Positions 48,257-60,158 of a DNA stretch of 64,000 nt are shown piece by piece (position 1 is the first letter of the stretch; the number at the start of each line of letters is the position of its first letter). The stretch spans positions 282,976 through 346,975 of the forward strand of contig BDSI01000078.1 of the NCBI GenBank assembly GCA_003117195.1, written 5' to 3'. The notes beneath the pieces are model-generated. The model did no database searches. It had not been told where the DNA came from and was given only the letters and a program-made list of their open reading frames with translations. Position numbers and translations under genes: made by a program. The stretch is from Eudorina sp. 2006-703-Eu-15 (lineage: Eukaryota; Chlorophyta; Chlorophyceae; Chlamydomonadales; Volvocaceae).

Positions 48257-50712
48257 GCAAGGGGCATCCTGACCCAGCGTAAAAACGACGATGATGGTTG
48301 CGACGGCGTGGACAGGGGTGGGGCGCCGCAGGGGTTTCTCCTCTGCGGGTATGTGGGCCCTGATGACTGACGACTCCGAGGTCCGTTGTGACGTCCATTC
48401 ATTTATTCGTGGAGATGTGGGCGGCCCGCAGCATTTAGATGAGATTCAGATGAGGGCGGGCCGTAGCAATGGAGGTGTACCTGGGCTACGGTGGTGACAA
48501 CGGGGGACCGACACCTCCCTTCAGGCTTGGTGACCGTCACCTTTGCGGTCTCAGTGCCTCACCATTTCTGACAATAAGGGGGTGAGGTGAGGTGAGGTGG
48601 GGGCGGTTTCCCTGTCTTGATTGACACTAAGCGGGGTAGGGGTAGGGTGACTGACCCGTCTGAGTGTACGCACCCGCCTGCTGGATGGGGGCGAACCTCC
48701 TCAGCGGACCTGCCAGCAGCCATGCCCACATCCTCCCCGGCGGCCCCCGAAACCCGGGGCCGTGCGACCATAGCTTGGCGGCGTGAAGTGCGGCTGCACG
48801 GGACGGCGTGGCGTGTAAGGCGTGGCGTGGCGTATACGGCTCGGCGTGGCGCACATTGTTTGGGTTTCCCGATGTGAGGGTGTTGTTGCGCAGTGTTGTG
48901 AGGTGCATGTCCGTTGGCAAGGCGGTTTGTGAAGTTCGTTTTTTCGTTTGTTGGTTTTTACAGTGGAGGCCCGCTCCTGGAGCTTTCCGCTGCTTTCCGC
49001 TGCTGGCTGATTGTTTGGGTGCATGTCGGTGTATGTTGTGGAGCGAGGGGCCTGCTGCATGCCCAGGTAGGCAGTGCCTACATGCCAGGCAGCGTACCTC
49101 CGTCCTTGCCGCGCCGCTTTGGTTGCAGATAGCGTAACTGTTCCCGCCTCTCTCTGTTACGACGTGCCGTACTTTACCCTGTCATCAACCGCCGGCAGCA
49201 GCATGGCCACATGCGGGAGCGGACCGTTCCCCGAACCCTGCCGTACGGGGGCCAAGGAATGATATCGATCCGTACTCCGTCCTACTGCCGTACAGCACTA
49301 GCAGCAGACACCACGGACTTCATTCGCACTTACCCGCACATGCAGGCCCAGCCACTGTTACCCCGCGCAGCCGCGCATGGTACTCGACTCATGAGGAAGT
49401 GCGTGCCCGTCGGGCGGCAGCGCGACAAGAAACGTAGGGCGTGCTTGCTTTCTGGCTTGGGTACGTGTCGCCCGCCGCATTTGAGTCGATTTGAAGTCGT
49501 GGATGCGTTCGTTCTTCCGAACCGTCCATTAACCGTCCGCCTCGGACCGCGTCGTCCGGCGAGGTATGGAGTGCGCCATTGCAACGGGCACAAGCATGCT
49601 TGAGCATGTTGATATTATGTTCGGTTAAACGGTCACTATGACGACGTTCGACCGCTTCAGGGTCGCGCTGGGTCGCGTAAGGGTAAGGCAAAGCCCTAAC
49701 GCACAACCGCACCGACTTACACAAATAATGCATGTCAACACTGCAACAATTATAAAAAAATCAAGACATGTTTGGCGGTTCATCAGGCTCTTGACTCGCT
49801 CGTCTGGACTGCCGTGCAGGCTTGTAATGCACAAAGTTTAACACTGGTTAGATTGTCCATCATTCTGATTTGTGAACGTTGCAGGTTGTTGCATGTACAA
49901 GTTAAGCAGGTTCGTGTAGTAACACAGCATTCTTGAACCGCTCCTGCTGCAGCATTCCGCTGATGACTGATGCATGTTACAGGGGACCCGGCAAATAAAC
50001 GGAGGATGGAGGTACTGCACGTTCAGTCTATGGGTACTAGGGGTGCCCCTACCTGCTGCTGTTCCAGTGCACTGGCTGCATGTATGCTGGAAGGTTTCTT
50101 GCCGGACCAAAGTCACAGACAGAGTGACGGCCTTCGTTCTGCGGGCGAACGGCTTGGGGTACGGCACCGGGGTACGGTACCGGACTTCGTTGTGGCCTGG
50201 GAAGTTGTGACCGACCCATGGGACCGGACCTATGCACCCATCACGTCGTCCTCACCCACACCCGTGATGTGATGAGGTGATGCAGCGTAACGCGCGCGCG
50301 CCCGTGTGTATTTGCTGTTAAGGTGGGCATCCAAAGCATTGTAGGTGGATGGCCCATATCCTACAATACGCCTCCCGCCCCTCGTACGGTGTATATGACG
50401 GATGCGCTCGAGGGTCCTTAAATCGCCGTACCTTTTGAATCGGGACAGTAACGTCGCAACCCCCGCAGCTCGAAACTCATCCAGTGCTGCAGCGCAGCTC
50501 CTCCCTCGCTCACTCACACGTTGCGGACTTGCGGGGGCCGCCGGCAGCCTCTGTCAAGCAAGTCGGTGCATCTCCAGGGCCCTTCTAACGGAGTCGCGAA
50601 CTGCTGTGCTCCGGCCCTCCTCGGCTCTTCGCCAATCTATCCTCTGTTGCGAACCAACTATTCATTCAAATATTCCGATAGTTCGCTGGCTGCCTGCGCA
50701 ATCCGACACTTG
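48257..50712. other. Intergenic, 2.4 kb, no gene supported
   Basis: Follows the ABCC stop. A TGTAA at 48814-48818 is a possible polyadenylation signal. The 49600-50000 part is AT-rich. The stretch before 50713 could include an untranslated leader of the next gene. Frames here (for example 50230-50517 minus) have no recognisable features. Confidence 0.5.
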
Positions 50713-53700
50713 ATGAAGAATCTGATCCGGCCGGCGGGCCAGCCCGCGCCGCCGCCGCCGCCTCTGCCTCAGCCCCCGCCCGACGACGAGCTGCCGGCGC
50801 CACTGCCGCCCGACGTCTTCCCTCCGCTGCTCAGCTGGCCCACCAGCAAGCCCGCCAGAACGCTGGCAGTGCAGTACATCGTGGAGCGGCACTACAGCCG
50901 CGAAGCGCGCCACTGCCTGACGGCCGCCGCGAGGTGCTGCCGTCGGAGTACTACTGCTGGTGGTGACGGCAAGGGCCTGACGAGTTCGCGGTCAGCAGCG
51001 CTCATCCAGCCCCGCCACCTGGCGTACGGCGCCCTGAGCGGCCCGCACCCCGACTGCCGCGCGGCCCTGGGGGCGCTGTACCACATCGGCGGACTGGACC
51101 TGAAGCGCTGCGAGGAGCTGCTGATGATGCTGAGGGAGCAAGCGGCGGCTCAACCTGCTGTGGCGGCGGCGGCGGAAGCGGAGGCAACTGGATGGCCGTC
51201 GAGCTCCGGTGCGGCTCCAGGGATTGCCGGCAGCAGCCTCTTCTCCCCGGCTTCGGAGCATTTCATCCTGCAGTCGTACAGCTGGTCGATCTACACGGGT
51301 GAGAAGCGCTTCAAGGAAGCAAACCAGCAGGGAGAATAGATAGCTAGGCAGGCAGGCCCGCCCGCGTGTTCATTCAGGTGCGCTTATTTATGCTGGGACG
51401 GAACCCCGTCCGACACAAATAAACCTGTTTTCGGACATGTGTTTACCGGACCGTTATGAATGAATAAACGTTACATCTGAGCCCAGCGGACCCCAGCGGT
51501 CCGTTATGTGTTGCTCGGACATGGCTGACCAAGCCCGGTAGGCGGGCGCGCGTAACATCAATGTTGGACCGTTATTGCGTTGTGCCGGTGGGGGCGCGGG
51601 TCTCTCATGAGCTTACTCCGGGGTAGAGCACGCCCCGATAAACCCCGTTTTATCCGCCGCCCTCCGATGTATGTGCCATCTGCTGGGTTCCGCGCGCGGT
51701 GCCGTGCGTTCATACATGCAAACCCGCCCTGAGACTCTACCAGACCCTGTACCCTGAACATGAACAAACTTCATCGAAGACGTCTTCACGCCTCTCAAGA
51801 TGGTGGATCCTGCCTCGTGTCCGGGATGGGGTGTGTGTGAATGCATGCCCCGCATGCAGGCTGTGAGCAGGAGCAGCCCTGCCACCTACTGTGCGCCCTG
51901 ACGGCCGACCCACGGGTCGCGTACAGCCTGGGCCGTACGGATCCCCTGGACGAGACCGTAGACGTCTGGACGGCCTGGGCGCCTCCCCTGCTGCGCATGC
52001 TGGAGAAGGAAGCTCGCTCCCCAAAGCAGGCTGCAGCGGTGTACGAAAAGGTACGGTTAGCTAGTACGGTGACTATGAACTAACCCGAAAACGTTTTGCA
52101 CGGACGACGCGACGAGCATATCTCGTCATTGCATTAATCCGTACAGGAGCGCGCGCGCGTCCCGCCATCGCTCCGTCCACGCGGATTCCCAGACGTGAAT
52201 GGGTAGGTACCGTATGTGTTGTCCGTACTACCGTAATTACGAACCGTGTGTGGAGGTTAGGGCATAGGGTTAAGGGTGATATCATGCCTTCACGTATCAC
52301 GTTGCCCGCGGACCTTGGGGCTGTGACGGTTTGTACGGTGTATGTACGGTAGTCGGTAGATGGTGGTGATGGCGGGTTGGGCAAAGCCCTTCCTGACGGC
52401 GCCCATCCACGAGCCCAAGTGTCCCACGAACCTAACCCATTCGCGGAACAGCGAGCGGCCAGGGCAGCGTTCAAAAGGATGACCCTCCTTACTTGCTGGG
52501 TCCGGAGCCCACTGCGACGATGTATATGGCAACCGCACGACACCATTCATCCTGTGCAGGATAAGAACCAGCGGAGTCATCTTTTGAAACGTTGCCCTGG
52601 CGCGCAGGTTCTCGGTACATTTCGCGCGCTTGCTTCGTTTCGGTCAGTTCTTGCGTTGGCCATCGCCCTGCCCCTTACCGAAATCAAGCAACCAATCACG
52701 ATACTTCGAACTTACTTGCCTCCGACAGCAGGCACCAGCCGTGTTCTCCCTCTGTTCCCTTCCCTGGTTCGTCTGCTGTTCTTTTATGTCTTGCCACACC
52801 GGGCCACGTTCTTGTCTTGCCACCCGCGTGCATGCAGCTGCGGCGGGTCATCCAGCGGTGCCAGCAGCAGGCGGCAGCTGCGCAGGCGCAGCCGCAGACG
52901 CAGCCGTCACACGCCAGCGAGGATCCTGGCCTCCTGGTCGATGACGATGATGATGAGGTTGGCCGACTGTGTAGTTGCGATGGGGATCGTGGCGGCGGCG
53001 ACAGCGGCGGTGGCAGTAGCCGCCTCCCGGAGGACCTCCAACCATTGTACTGCGACCTGGACAGTCTGCTGACGGCGGGGAACTACGGCGACGTCGCGCA
53101 GCTGTGCAACCTCCTCGGAACGTGTCGAACGGCGGGCCTCGTACCCAGCCGCCAGCAGCTGCTCAGGGTCCAGAGCTTTCTGTTGGCTGCAGTGGCACGT
53201 CTGCAGCCAGAATCCAATGGCGTCCGGACCCTGCATCTCGCCTGGGACCAAGCCTGGGACCTCCTGATTGGCCTGGCCGCCCTGGGGTTCGGCCTGGAGA
53301 CCTACCACTGTTGGTACGGCGGCGGCGTCTGCCCGCCCTCGGGCTGTAGCGTGTGGAGCGGCACCGCGTGTCAGATTGTGGCAGCGGCGACCTTTCACAT
53401 GGGCATCAACACATGGAAGAAGTTGAACTGGAGCTGTCACATCTGGTCACCGCCGCCAGGCAAGCCGCCCCTGCAGCAGGCGGCAAGGGAGCTGTTGACG
53501 CTGGCTGACACACCCTTCTTGGCGGACCACAGAGCGCTGCATTCCCATGCTACCCTCCTTGTGGATGAGCTGTTCGAGGGCGGCGACCTATCAGCAAGTC
53601 CCGCCGCCATCACCGCCGTACTGTCGTACATCAACTCGGGCGTCGCGAACAGGAACACTGTCGACAAGCTGGCGGCCGCCACTGACCCACGGGTCGTTGC

Positions 53701-54019
53701 CGACGCCATCGCAAGCCTGCCGCTCGTCCGGCGGGCGCAGCTGGTCGTGCGGCTGCACGAGCTCGGCCAGGACGCCTCCGGCGAGCTGCTGACCGCCGTC
53801 ATGCGTGCCGTACACGGTGACACGACTGTGGAGGGCAACCAGGAGGAGGTGCAGCGAGGGGCGGCTGCGGTGCTGGCGCGCGCCGGGCTGCGGCTGCCCC
53901 CCCGCTGGCTGCGCTACGTGGGTCTACTAGCTCCCTCGGTGGGGACCCTGCGAAGGACGATACAGGCCACGTTTCTTTTTGAGCCGCCCCGACTGGGTTC
54001 GAGTCAAAAGCCGTCTTGA
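50713..54019 (+). CDS. Unrecognised protein, 652 residues, three exons
   Basis: I do not recognise the family. Exons 50713-51298, 51860-52050 and 52838-54019 join with gt-ag borders and consistent phases (1, then 0). After a Pro-rich leader (PPPPPLPQPPPDDELPAPLP) the protein looks globular: RTLAVQYIVERHYSREARHC, then LIQPRHLAYGALSG, CHLLCALTADPRVAYSLGR, and an Asp-rich loop (VDDDDDEVG) in exon 3. A Trp/Cys-rich segment reads LHLAWDQAWDLLIGLAALGF, HCWYGGGVCPPSGCSVWSG and NTWKKLNWSCHIW. The C-terminal third is helical (AVLSYINSGVANRNTVDKL). There is no signal peptide, clear membrane segment or catalytic motif. The start is the first Met of the coherent part; an upstream frame extends to 50521. 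A TGTAA lies at 54394-54398. Confidence 0.7.
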
Positions 54020-55401
54020 CTGCCGCATATGGAACTCCAGTTTAGGGTTTAGGGATGACCCGTAGAATACCATACGTACAGTACCATATACCGGTACATG
54101 CACGCACGCACACACGATGTACAGACGGCGAGACATAAGGATTCAGGCATCTACGCACCCGCCCATGCGTTGTACGGCATGGTCGTACGTGTGCACGGGA
54201 GCGTACTGCTGGGTCGTTGCAATGGGACATACGGGTAGCTGGATGTCATCATATGTTCGGCATTTTGGTGTACAGCAGATAGAGCGGGAAAAAAGCGGGA
54301 GCTGGTAGGAGTCGTAGGGGTGACATGCGGCGACCGCCACGGTACACACACGGCGCGTTGTTGATTACATAAGGATGGCCCACGGGTCCACCTTGTAACG
54401 GTTAATAATACATAAGGATGGCCCACGGGTCCACCCTATTACGGTTGCAGTACATCAGGCCCGATCTGCTTGTGTCACACCTGCCCCCCACTGCACGCCG
54501 TTCTCCCTCGGCTGTGGCAAGCAAGCCGAGCGCAGAGGAGCAATAATGTGTCACGGATGTCGCCTTTGGGCGCCCGCTGCTGTTGAGACGTACGCATTGT
54601 ATTGTACCAGGGGTGCGCAATACCGTACCAGCAGAGCGAGAGTTGCGGTGAAGGCACCGTCGATTGAGACAGGTCAATTACAGATAAGAGTCCTGTGCTC
54701 GAAACGACCCTCGCGTGCTTTGGTATGTTCCTGCTGGGCTCTACACCTCACCTGCTTCCGACTTATGAACGAATTATCATATAACGAACTCGCGCTACCT
54801 GTCGGAGTCAGCCAAAGGCACCGTCACCCGTCAGTCGATTCGGAGCACGCGCGCGCTCCCCCGAGGGAGGTCCCACGCACTTTACGGCATTGCAACTTTG
54901 GGTCGCTTCCGGGCTGCTGTCAGACACATGTCGAGCCTGGACCCTGGAGGGCGGGGGGGGCGCAGTTCCGCACGCACGCGGTGGCGCTGCGTGTCGTGTA
55001 TGCCGTACGTCCGCGCCTTCAACTAGTCCAGAAGGACGTTTTTCGAGAGGGGGGTTCGCGTGGGGATCGATATCGAGTGGGTTCGGTTCCTTAGCTTATT
55101 GTGGTGCGCACCCCGCACGTCGCACATCACCCCTGGAGGAGGAGGAGGAGGAGGTATCCCATGGGGTACCAGAGCGCGCGGGCAGCACCGCTGCCGGGCG
55201 CAAGTGCGCGGAGTCTCGCACAAACTTCGTTCATCTGTGAGGTCTTCCGTTCAGAGGTACCGTACATGGTTCGTACAAGTACTGTTCATGGTACCGGTAT
55301 GGGTCTTGTACATGTAACGGCGGCAGGGGACGGACAGCATCGGCCGGGTTCTTAACAGCATCGCGCGCAGCGTTTCTCCGCCACGCGGTAATATGGTAAT
55401 A

Positions 55402-55511
55402 ATCGCTTACTAATCCCGTGTACGGCCGCGTACGGCAATGTGGGCTTCCAGCAAAGATCGCTTACTAATCCCGTGTACGGCCGCGTACGGCAATGTGGGC
55501 TTCCAGCAAAG
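55402..55511. repeat. Exact 55-bp tandem duplication
   Basis: 55402-55456 and 55457-55511 are identical, beginning ATCGCTTACTAATCCCGTGT and containing GTACGGCCGCGTACGG. Confidence 0.95.
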
Positions 55512-57962
55512 AGCGCGCACGTGTACGTCAAAGGCCGGGTCCCAAGCGGCACACGAGCCCAGCAGCTCGGGGCCTGGGGCCCTGGGCCCAGTTTACGAAA
55601 AAACCAGCGCAGCGCAGCTCGTTGCTCGTGCCAGTTCAGGTCAGTTCATGAGGTCCGCCTCGCTGTGCATTGTCCCCAGTTCTTGCGATATCACCTCTCA
55701 CACACATCCAAAGCGGCGGACTGCGCTGCCCGCCAACCTCCGCCGGCAAAAAGCAACCGCACCTATAACCAAGTTGTATGCACCAGCAACGAACGCCACT
55801 ACCGTACTCCGGTGCAACCCATCAGCCGCGGCAAACGCCACGAAGACACCACGCCGCGCATTACACATTTCCCCGCCCTCTCTCACTCTCTCTCTTTTTG
55901 CTCGAGTAGCGTATAGTTCATCAAACCGAGACAAAAATAGTTATATATCCATCCATGTCATTGTAAGGCAACCAGCGCAGGCGCCTGCAGCGGCGCCACG
56001 TGTCATGGCAAACCGCCACACGCGCATTCACACGTACACACGCATACACACGCAAGAAAAACAAAAAAAGCAGCTGAACCCAAGCACACTGTGGAGCGCG
56101 CGAGCAAACAGACAGCGGACCTTGGGAGCCCAAACACGAACAGCGTGCGCAGCGCGACCCGAGGAAAAAGAGGAAGGACCGCCATTGCCCCAAAGCATGC
56201 ATGTCCCCGAGGTCGCCATTTCGTTTCGATTACTGCAACGGATTATAACCTTCCCTTCGCCGCACCCCAGCGTCCCTCCCCTTTGGGTCAATGTGGAAGA
56301 CAACAGTGCGCCAGGCAACGCCCGCCCGCCCGTCCCCGGACCCGCCCGCGCTGCTGCCCTCCCCTGCCCGGCGCTGCCGTGCCGTACTTCTTACCACCAC
56401 CACCATCACCCTTCGGACAGCACCTTCACCGTCCGCAAACCAGCTGAACACCACAATCACCTCCCGACCATTGGCCAAATGTACGGCGGCGCCGTACAGT
56501 CAGACCCAGCTGTACTGCACGACACGAAACAAGCGCCGCAAACATGATTAATGATAATAACCCGCCCAAAGGGCAACTAACACCTTATCCAAGAGACACA
56601 CTTAGTTCGCCCTCCATTTGTATCAAGAGTCGGAGCCAAGGCAGGCGAGGGCCATCGAAAGCGCAGTGCGTCTGCGTATATGCCCCAAGCAAGTCGACGA
56701 GTGGCGGACAAGGCTGGCCCCTTGTCTTGGCGCGCTTTTTTCACCTAGCCGCGAAACCTGGAGAGGAGAGGAGAATCCGCGCCTCCCCGGCCAAACGCAT
56801 CGCACACACCCAGCGCACAGTAACTAGACCGCTTCGCTGCGCTTCCCGAGCGCCCTTCGTTCACAAACCACGGACGGCATATCATTTCACCCACATGTGG
56901 CCGAGCAGCAGTCGTACAGTCCGTACATTCACGCAGCACCACCAGAAATAGAAAACACACAGTGAACTGCCCTTTGAGCAAACGTACGTACGGACGTTCA
57001 CAGATGGAAAGCCAACTCAAGCACGTACCCAAATTCACGCCACGCTGCGACCTAAAACCAGATGCCACCTGATTGTACGTGTCCCGCGACGCGTCCGCCC
57101 ATTTCTCTCCCTCACTCTGCAGTCGCCTAATACGGCGTTCAGCGCCGTACTTTTATGCTTCCGTACGCCCATCACAACTTGGTGAGATGGATGCAGCTGT
57201 GTCCAACACCCTCTGCGCCCTCCTGGGGACCGAGACCAGGACCCTCCAGCGTATCTCCGGAAGCCGGCCCAAACAACCCCGCCCAAACAACCCCCACCCA
57301 GCCATACACCCAACGCACACACACACACACACACACAGCGGCTCAATTCTCTTGTACACACGTCGCAGCGCCGCTGCGCAAAGGGCGCAAGGTTGAGCCG
57401 GACCGGACGACAACAGCTCCACATTAACATGGTGTGCTAAAGCTACATGATATCAAAGAGCCCAAGTTGTTGTTTGAAGATGACAAGGCAGCCAATTCAG
57501 CCAATTCCAAACAGAAACGTACACAGAGAACGAACGCACGGACGCCGCACGACACGAATCTCTCTCACAGATCTGTACGGAACGCACCCGCCAGGATCTC
57601 AATCACCACCCGGCAGCACCGAATCCAAAAGGAATTTTGTCGCTATACATGCGTTGTTGCCGTCACCGCCGCCGCCGCCACCTAAGACGACGACAAAGAC
57701 GACTGAGCACAACACGTTCAGGACAGGCCCCGAGGACGTCTGCCGGCAAGACGGCACACTACTGATCGCGCCGTACGATCTCGCCGTCAGGCCGTACGGT
57801 GTGTGCGGTGTGACGTACATCGCCGCAGGCGCTTCACAGTGCACAAAACATCGCAAACCGAGCCAGTCACACGGAAGCAAAACCAGAAACCGGAAGAGAG
57901 ACAAGACATATAGAACAACAGAGAGCGAAAGAGACAAAAGCCGTAACCAGTCCCAAGGAACC

Positions 57963-58043
57963 CCGCCCGCCAGTTTCCGCCAGCTTCCCCCGCCCGCCAG
58001 TTTCCGCCAGCTTCCCCCGCCCGCCAGTTTCCGCCAGCTTCCA
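57963..58043. repeat. 27-bp tandem triplicate
   Basis: Three copies of a unit containing CCCGCCCGCCAGTTTCCGCC. The period is a multiple of three and leaves frames open on both strands, but the flanks show no supporting coding features. Confidence 0.9.
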
Positions 58044-58288
58044 AGGCGGAAACCCGCGGCCGGAACGAACCGTGAGCCCAGTTGCGTCCGCAATGACCTG
58101 CTGCGCCGTACCGTCCGTACCAAATTTCTCAAGGCCGCCGGCCCAGGCGTGCGCCCCCAAGGCGCCCTCCCGAACAATCCCTCAGTCTGCACACATCAAC
58201 ACACACTCACACGCGCACACGTCTTTATTTGGGGGGATGAGTGTGTTTAGAAAAGAGACCCACCCGACCCCGCCAAACCAAGTGGGGG

Positions 58289-58472
<184 letters not shown>

Positions 58473-58735
58473 CGCGCGCGTACTGCTCCCCGCCACGAGC
58501 GAAACCAGCGCCTCCGTGACCTGGATTCAGAGTCCTTCCAGTACGGCAATGCTCCTGTGCCACATGAGGCATCGTGCCCCGCCGGCTCTCCGACCCATGG
58601 GCCACTGACCTTACCGCCGTAGTACCGGGCAGCCATCACGTCCCAACAGCCATGTGGTGCGACCGGGCGCCAGGGACCACGGGCCAGACATGTCGTTCGC
58701 GCGGATCAGGACCTAGACCAGCGGGTCGAATCCTG

Positions 58736-58807
58736 GACCCGTGGGTCGGCTTCCGGACCCGTGGGTCGAATCCTGGACCCGTAAGTCGGCTTCCGGACCC
58801 GTGGGTC
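58736..58807. repeat. 20-bp repeat built on GACCCGTGGGTC
   Basis: Four units of GGACCCGTGGGTCG alternating with AATCCT and GCTTCC spacers; one unit has GTAAGTC instead. It is a small array of a 12-bp palindrome that recurs across the window. Confidence 0.9.
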
Positions 58808-60158
58808 GAATTCTTCCGCCTCCGTCAAAGAGAGGTGGACCCCTGTGCCTGGATGCGCATGTCAGGCAGCCAAGCGCAAACCCTTTTCCACTCCATCGAA
58901 CTAATGTCCATTCTGCAAGATCATATATACAAACATACACACACACACAGGACAGGGTATGGGTGGGCTTCTCATCAAACACACACACGCCACCTCACAT
59001 GACACTCCAGGGGACACGCCTCCTCAGAACATCTGTAACGCAAACACACGCACATACACAAGCACATACACAAGCACATACACAAGCACACATTGAACAC
59101 ACACACACACACACACACATATTACGCACACACATATTCCCCAGCCGTGCGTGTGTTTGGCGGGGGAACCCGTCCGCCCCCAGCCGTGCGTGTATGTGGT
59201 GGGTATCTAGACGGCCCACGTCCCACTCCCCAACGTCCCGCGGCCACACCGCCACAGAACAAGGATCTCCAAGAAACACTACCGCACACGACCCACACGC
59301 AACGACACGGTCCCCACACCGCCGCCACAAAGGAGGGTTGCTGGCGCGAAGAGACGCTTTGTGGCTAAGAGATACCCAGACCCAGATCAACACAGGCTCC
59401 ATCCAGTACTATTCGCGGGCGGGGTGCGGTGTACGACAGAGTACAGCGTTCATACTAATTAACATGGCCGTACTACTGTACGAAAAAACGACACAAGAGA
59501 CAACAGTCACTCGGACGGCTCAGTGAGACAAACCCAGCCACGCCGATTCGGATGAATGAAAAAGAGTTGTCATCTCATCCTCAGCACCGGTACGAGCAAG
59601 CCGTACACGTTGCTGCTGCTGCTGCTGCGGCGGCGGCTTTTGTCGCATGCAGCTGCAGACACGAGAGCTGTTGCCGTTAATGCGCCACGAGTGCCGTGTC
59701 AAGAGGGCGGCCCCAAAGGACGACCGTAGCGACCGTACCGGTGGCAGTAGCGGCAGCAGCAGCAGCAGCCCGCAGCAGCCCGCAACAGCAGCAATTGTAG
59801 CAGCACGACGCAGCGCCCGTTGCGGTGTAGTCAACGCCTTGGCATCTCCTCTGCTCGGGACCCTGCTCGGGCCTCCGGCTGCTGTGTCCACGCCAGCCAG
59901 AGTGAGCCTCAAAGCCCTACATTCCACAGACGGCCAGAGAGTCCTAGAGTCCAGGCAACCTTGATACCCCGCCCACTTCGATACCCCGCCCCAGCAGCTG
60001 CGCGAACCGCACCGCATCGCACCTCCTCCGCAAAAAACCGTGGCACACACACACGCACCTCCACACGCGCTCACGCAATCACGCTCGATCCCAAAGTCCC
60101 AAACCGCGCCCCGATTGGAGGTGATACGGGGTGACGAGGCGAGCCGCAAACGGTTCTT
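58808..60158. other. 3' flank of the SAND/VARL-like gene
   Basis: CA-rich tracts (58935-59140) and Ser/Gln-coding CAG runs near 59605-59790, with no supported gene. Part of it is presumably the 3' untranslated region of the minus-strand gene ending at 60159. Confidence 0.5.

Larger units (their letters stand above)
54020..58288. other. Gene-poor region, 4.3 kb
   Basis: No gene is supported. It contains a near-duplicate TAAGGATGGCCCACGGGTCC (about 54370 and 54413), a 55-bp tandem duplication (55402), a polypurine GGA run (55137-55153), CA-rich tracts (56020-56060, 57318-57336) and a 27-bp triplicate (57963). Plus-strand frames such as 55438-56547 lack conserved motifs. Confidence 0.55.

Noticed and set aside
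50230..50517. Minus-strand frame of 95 codons (CAAALDEFRAAGVATLLSRF...)
   Set aside because: It looks somewhat protein-like, but has no recognisable motif, no splice partners and lies in the presumed leader of the next gene.
55438..56547. 369-codon plus-strand frame
   Set aside because: Composition follows CA-rich and simple sequence, with no conserved motif or coherent domain; it starts within a tandem duplication.
59520..60149. Minus-strand frame directly downstream of the SAND/VARL-like stop
   Set aside because: No in-phase splice link to the gene and no conserved features; it is more likely 3' untranslated sequence with CAG-type runs.
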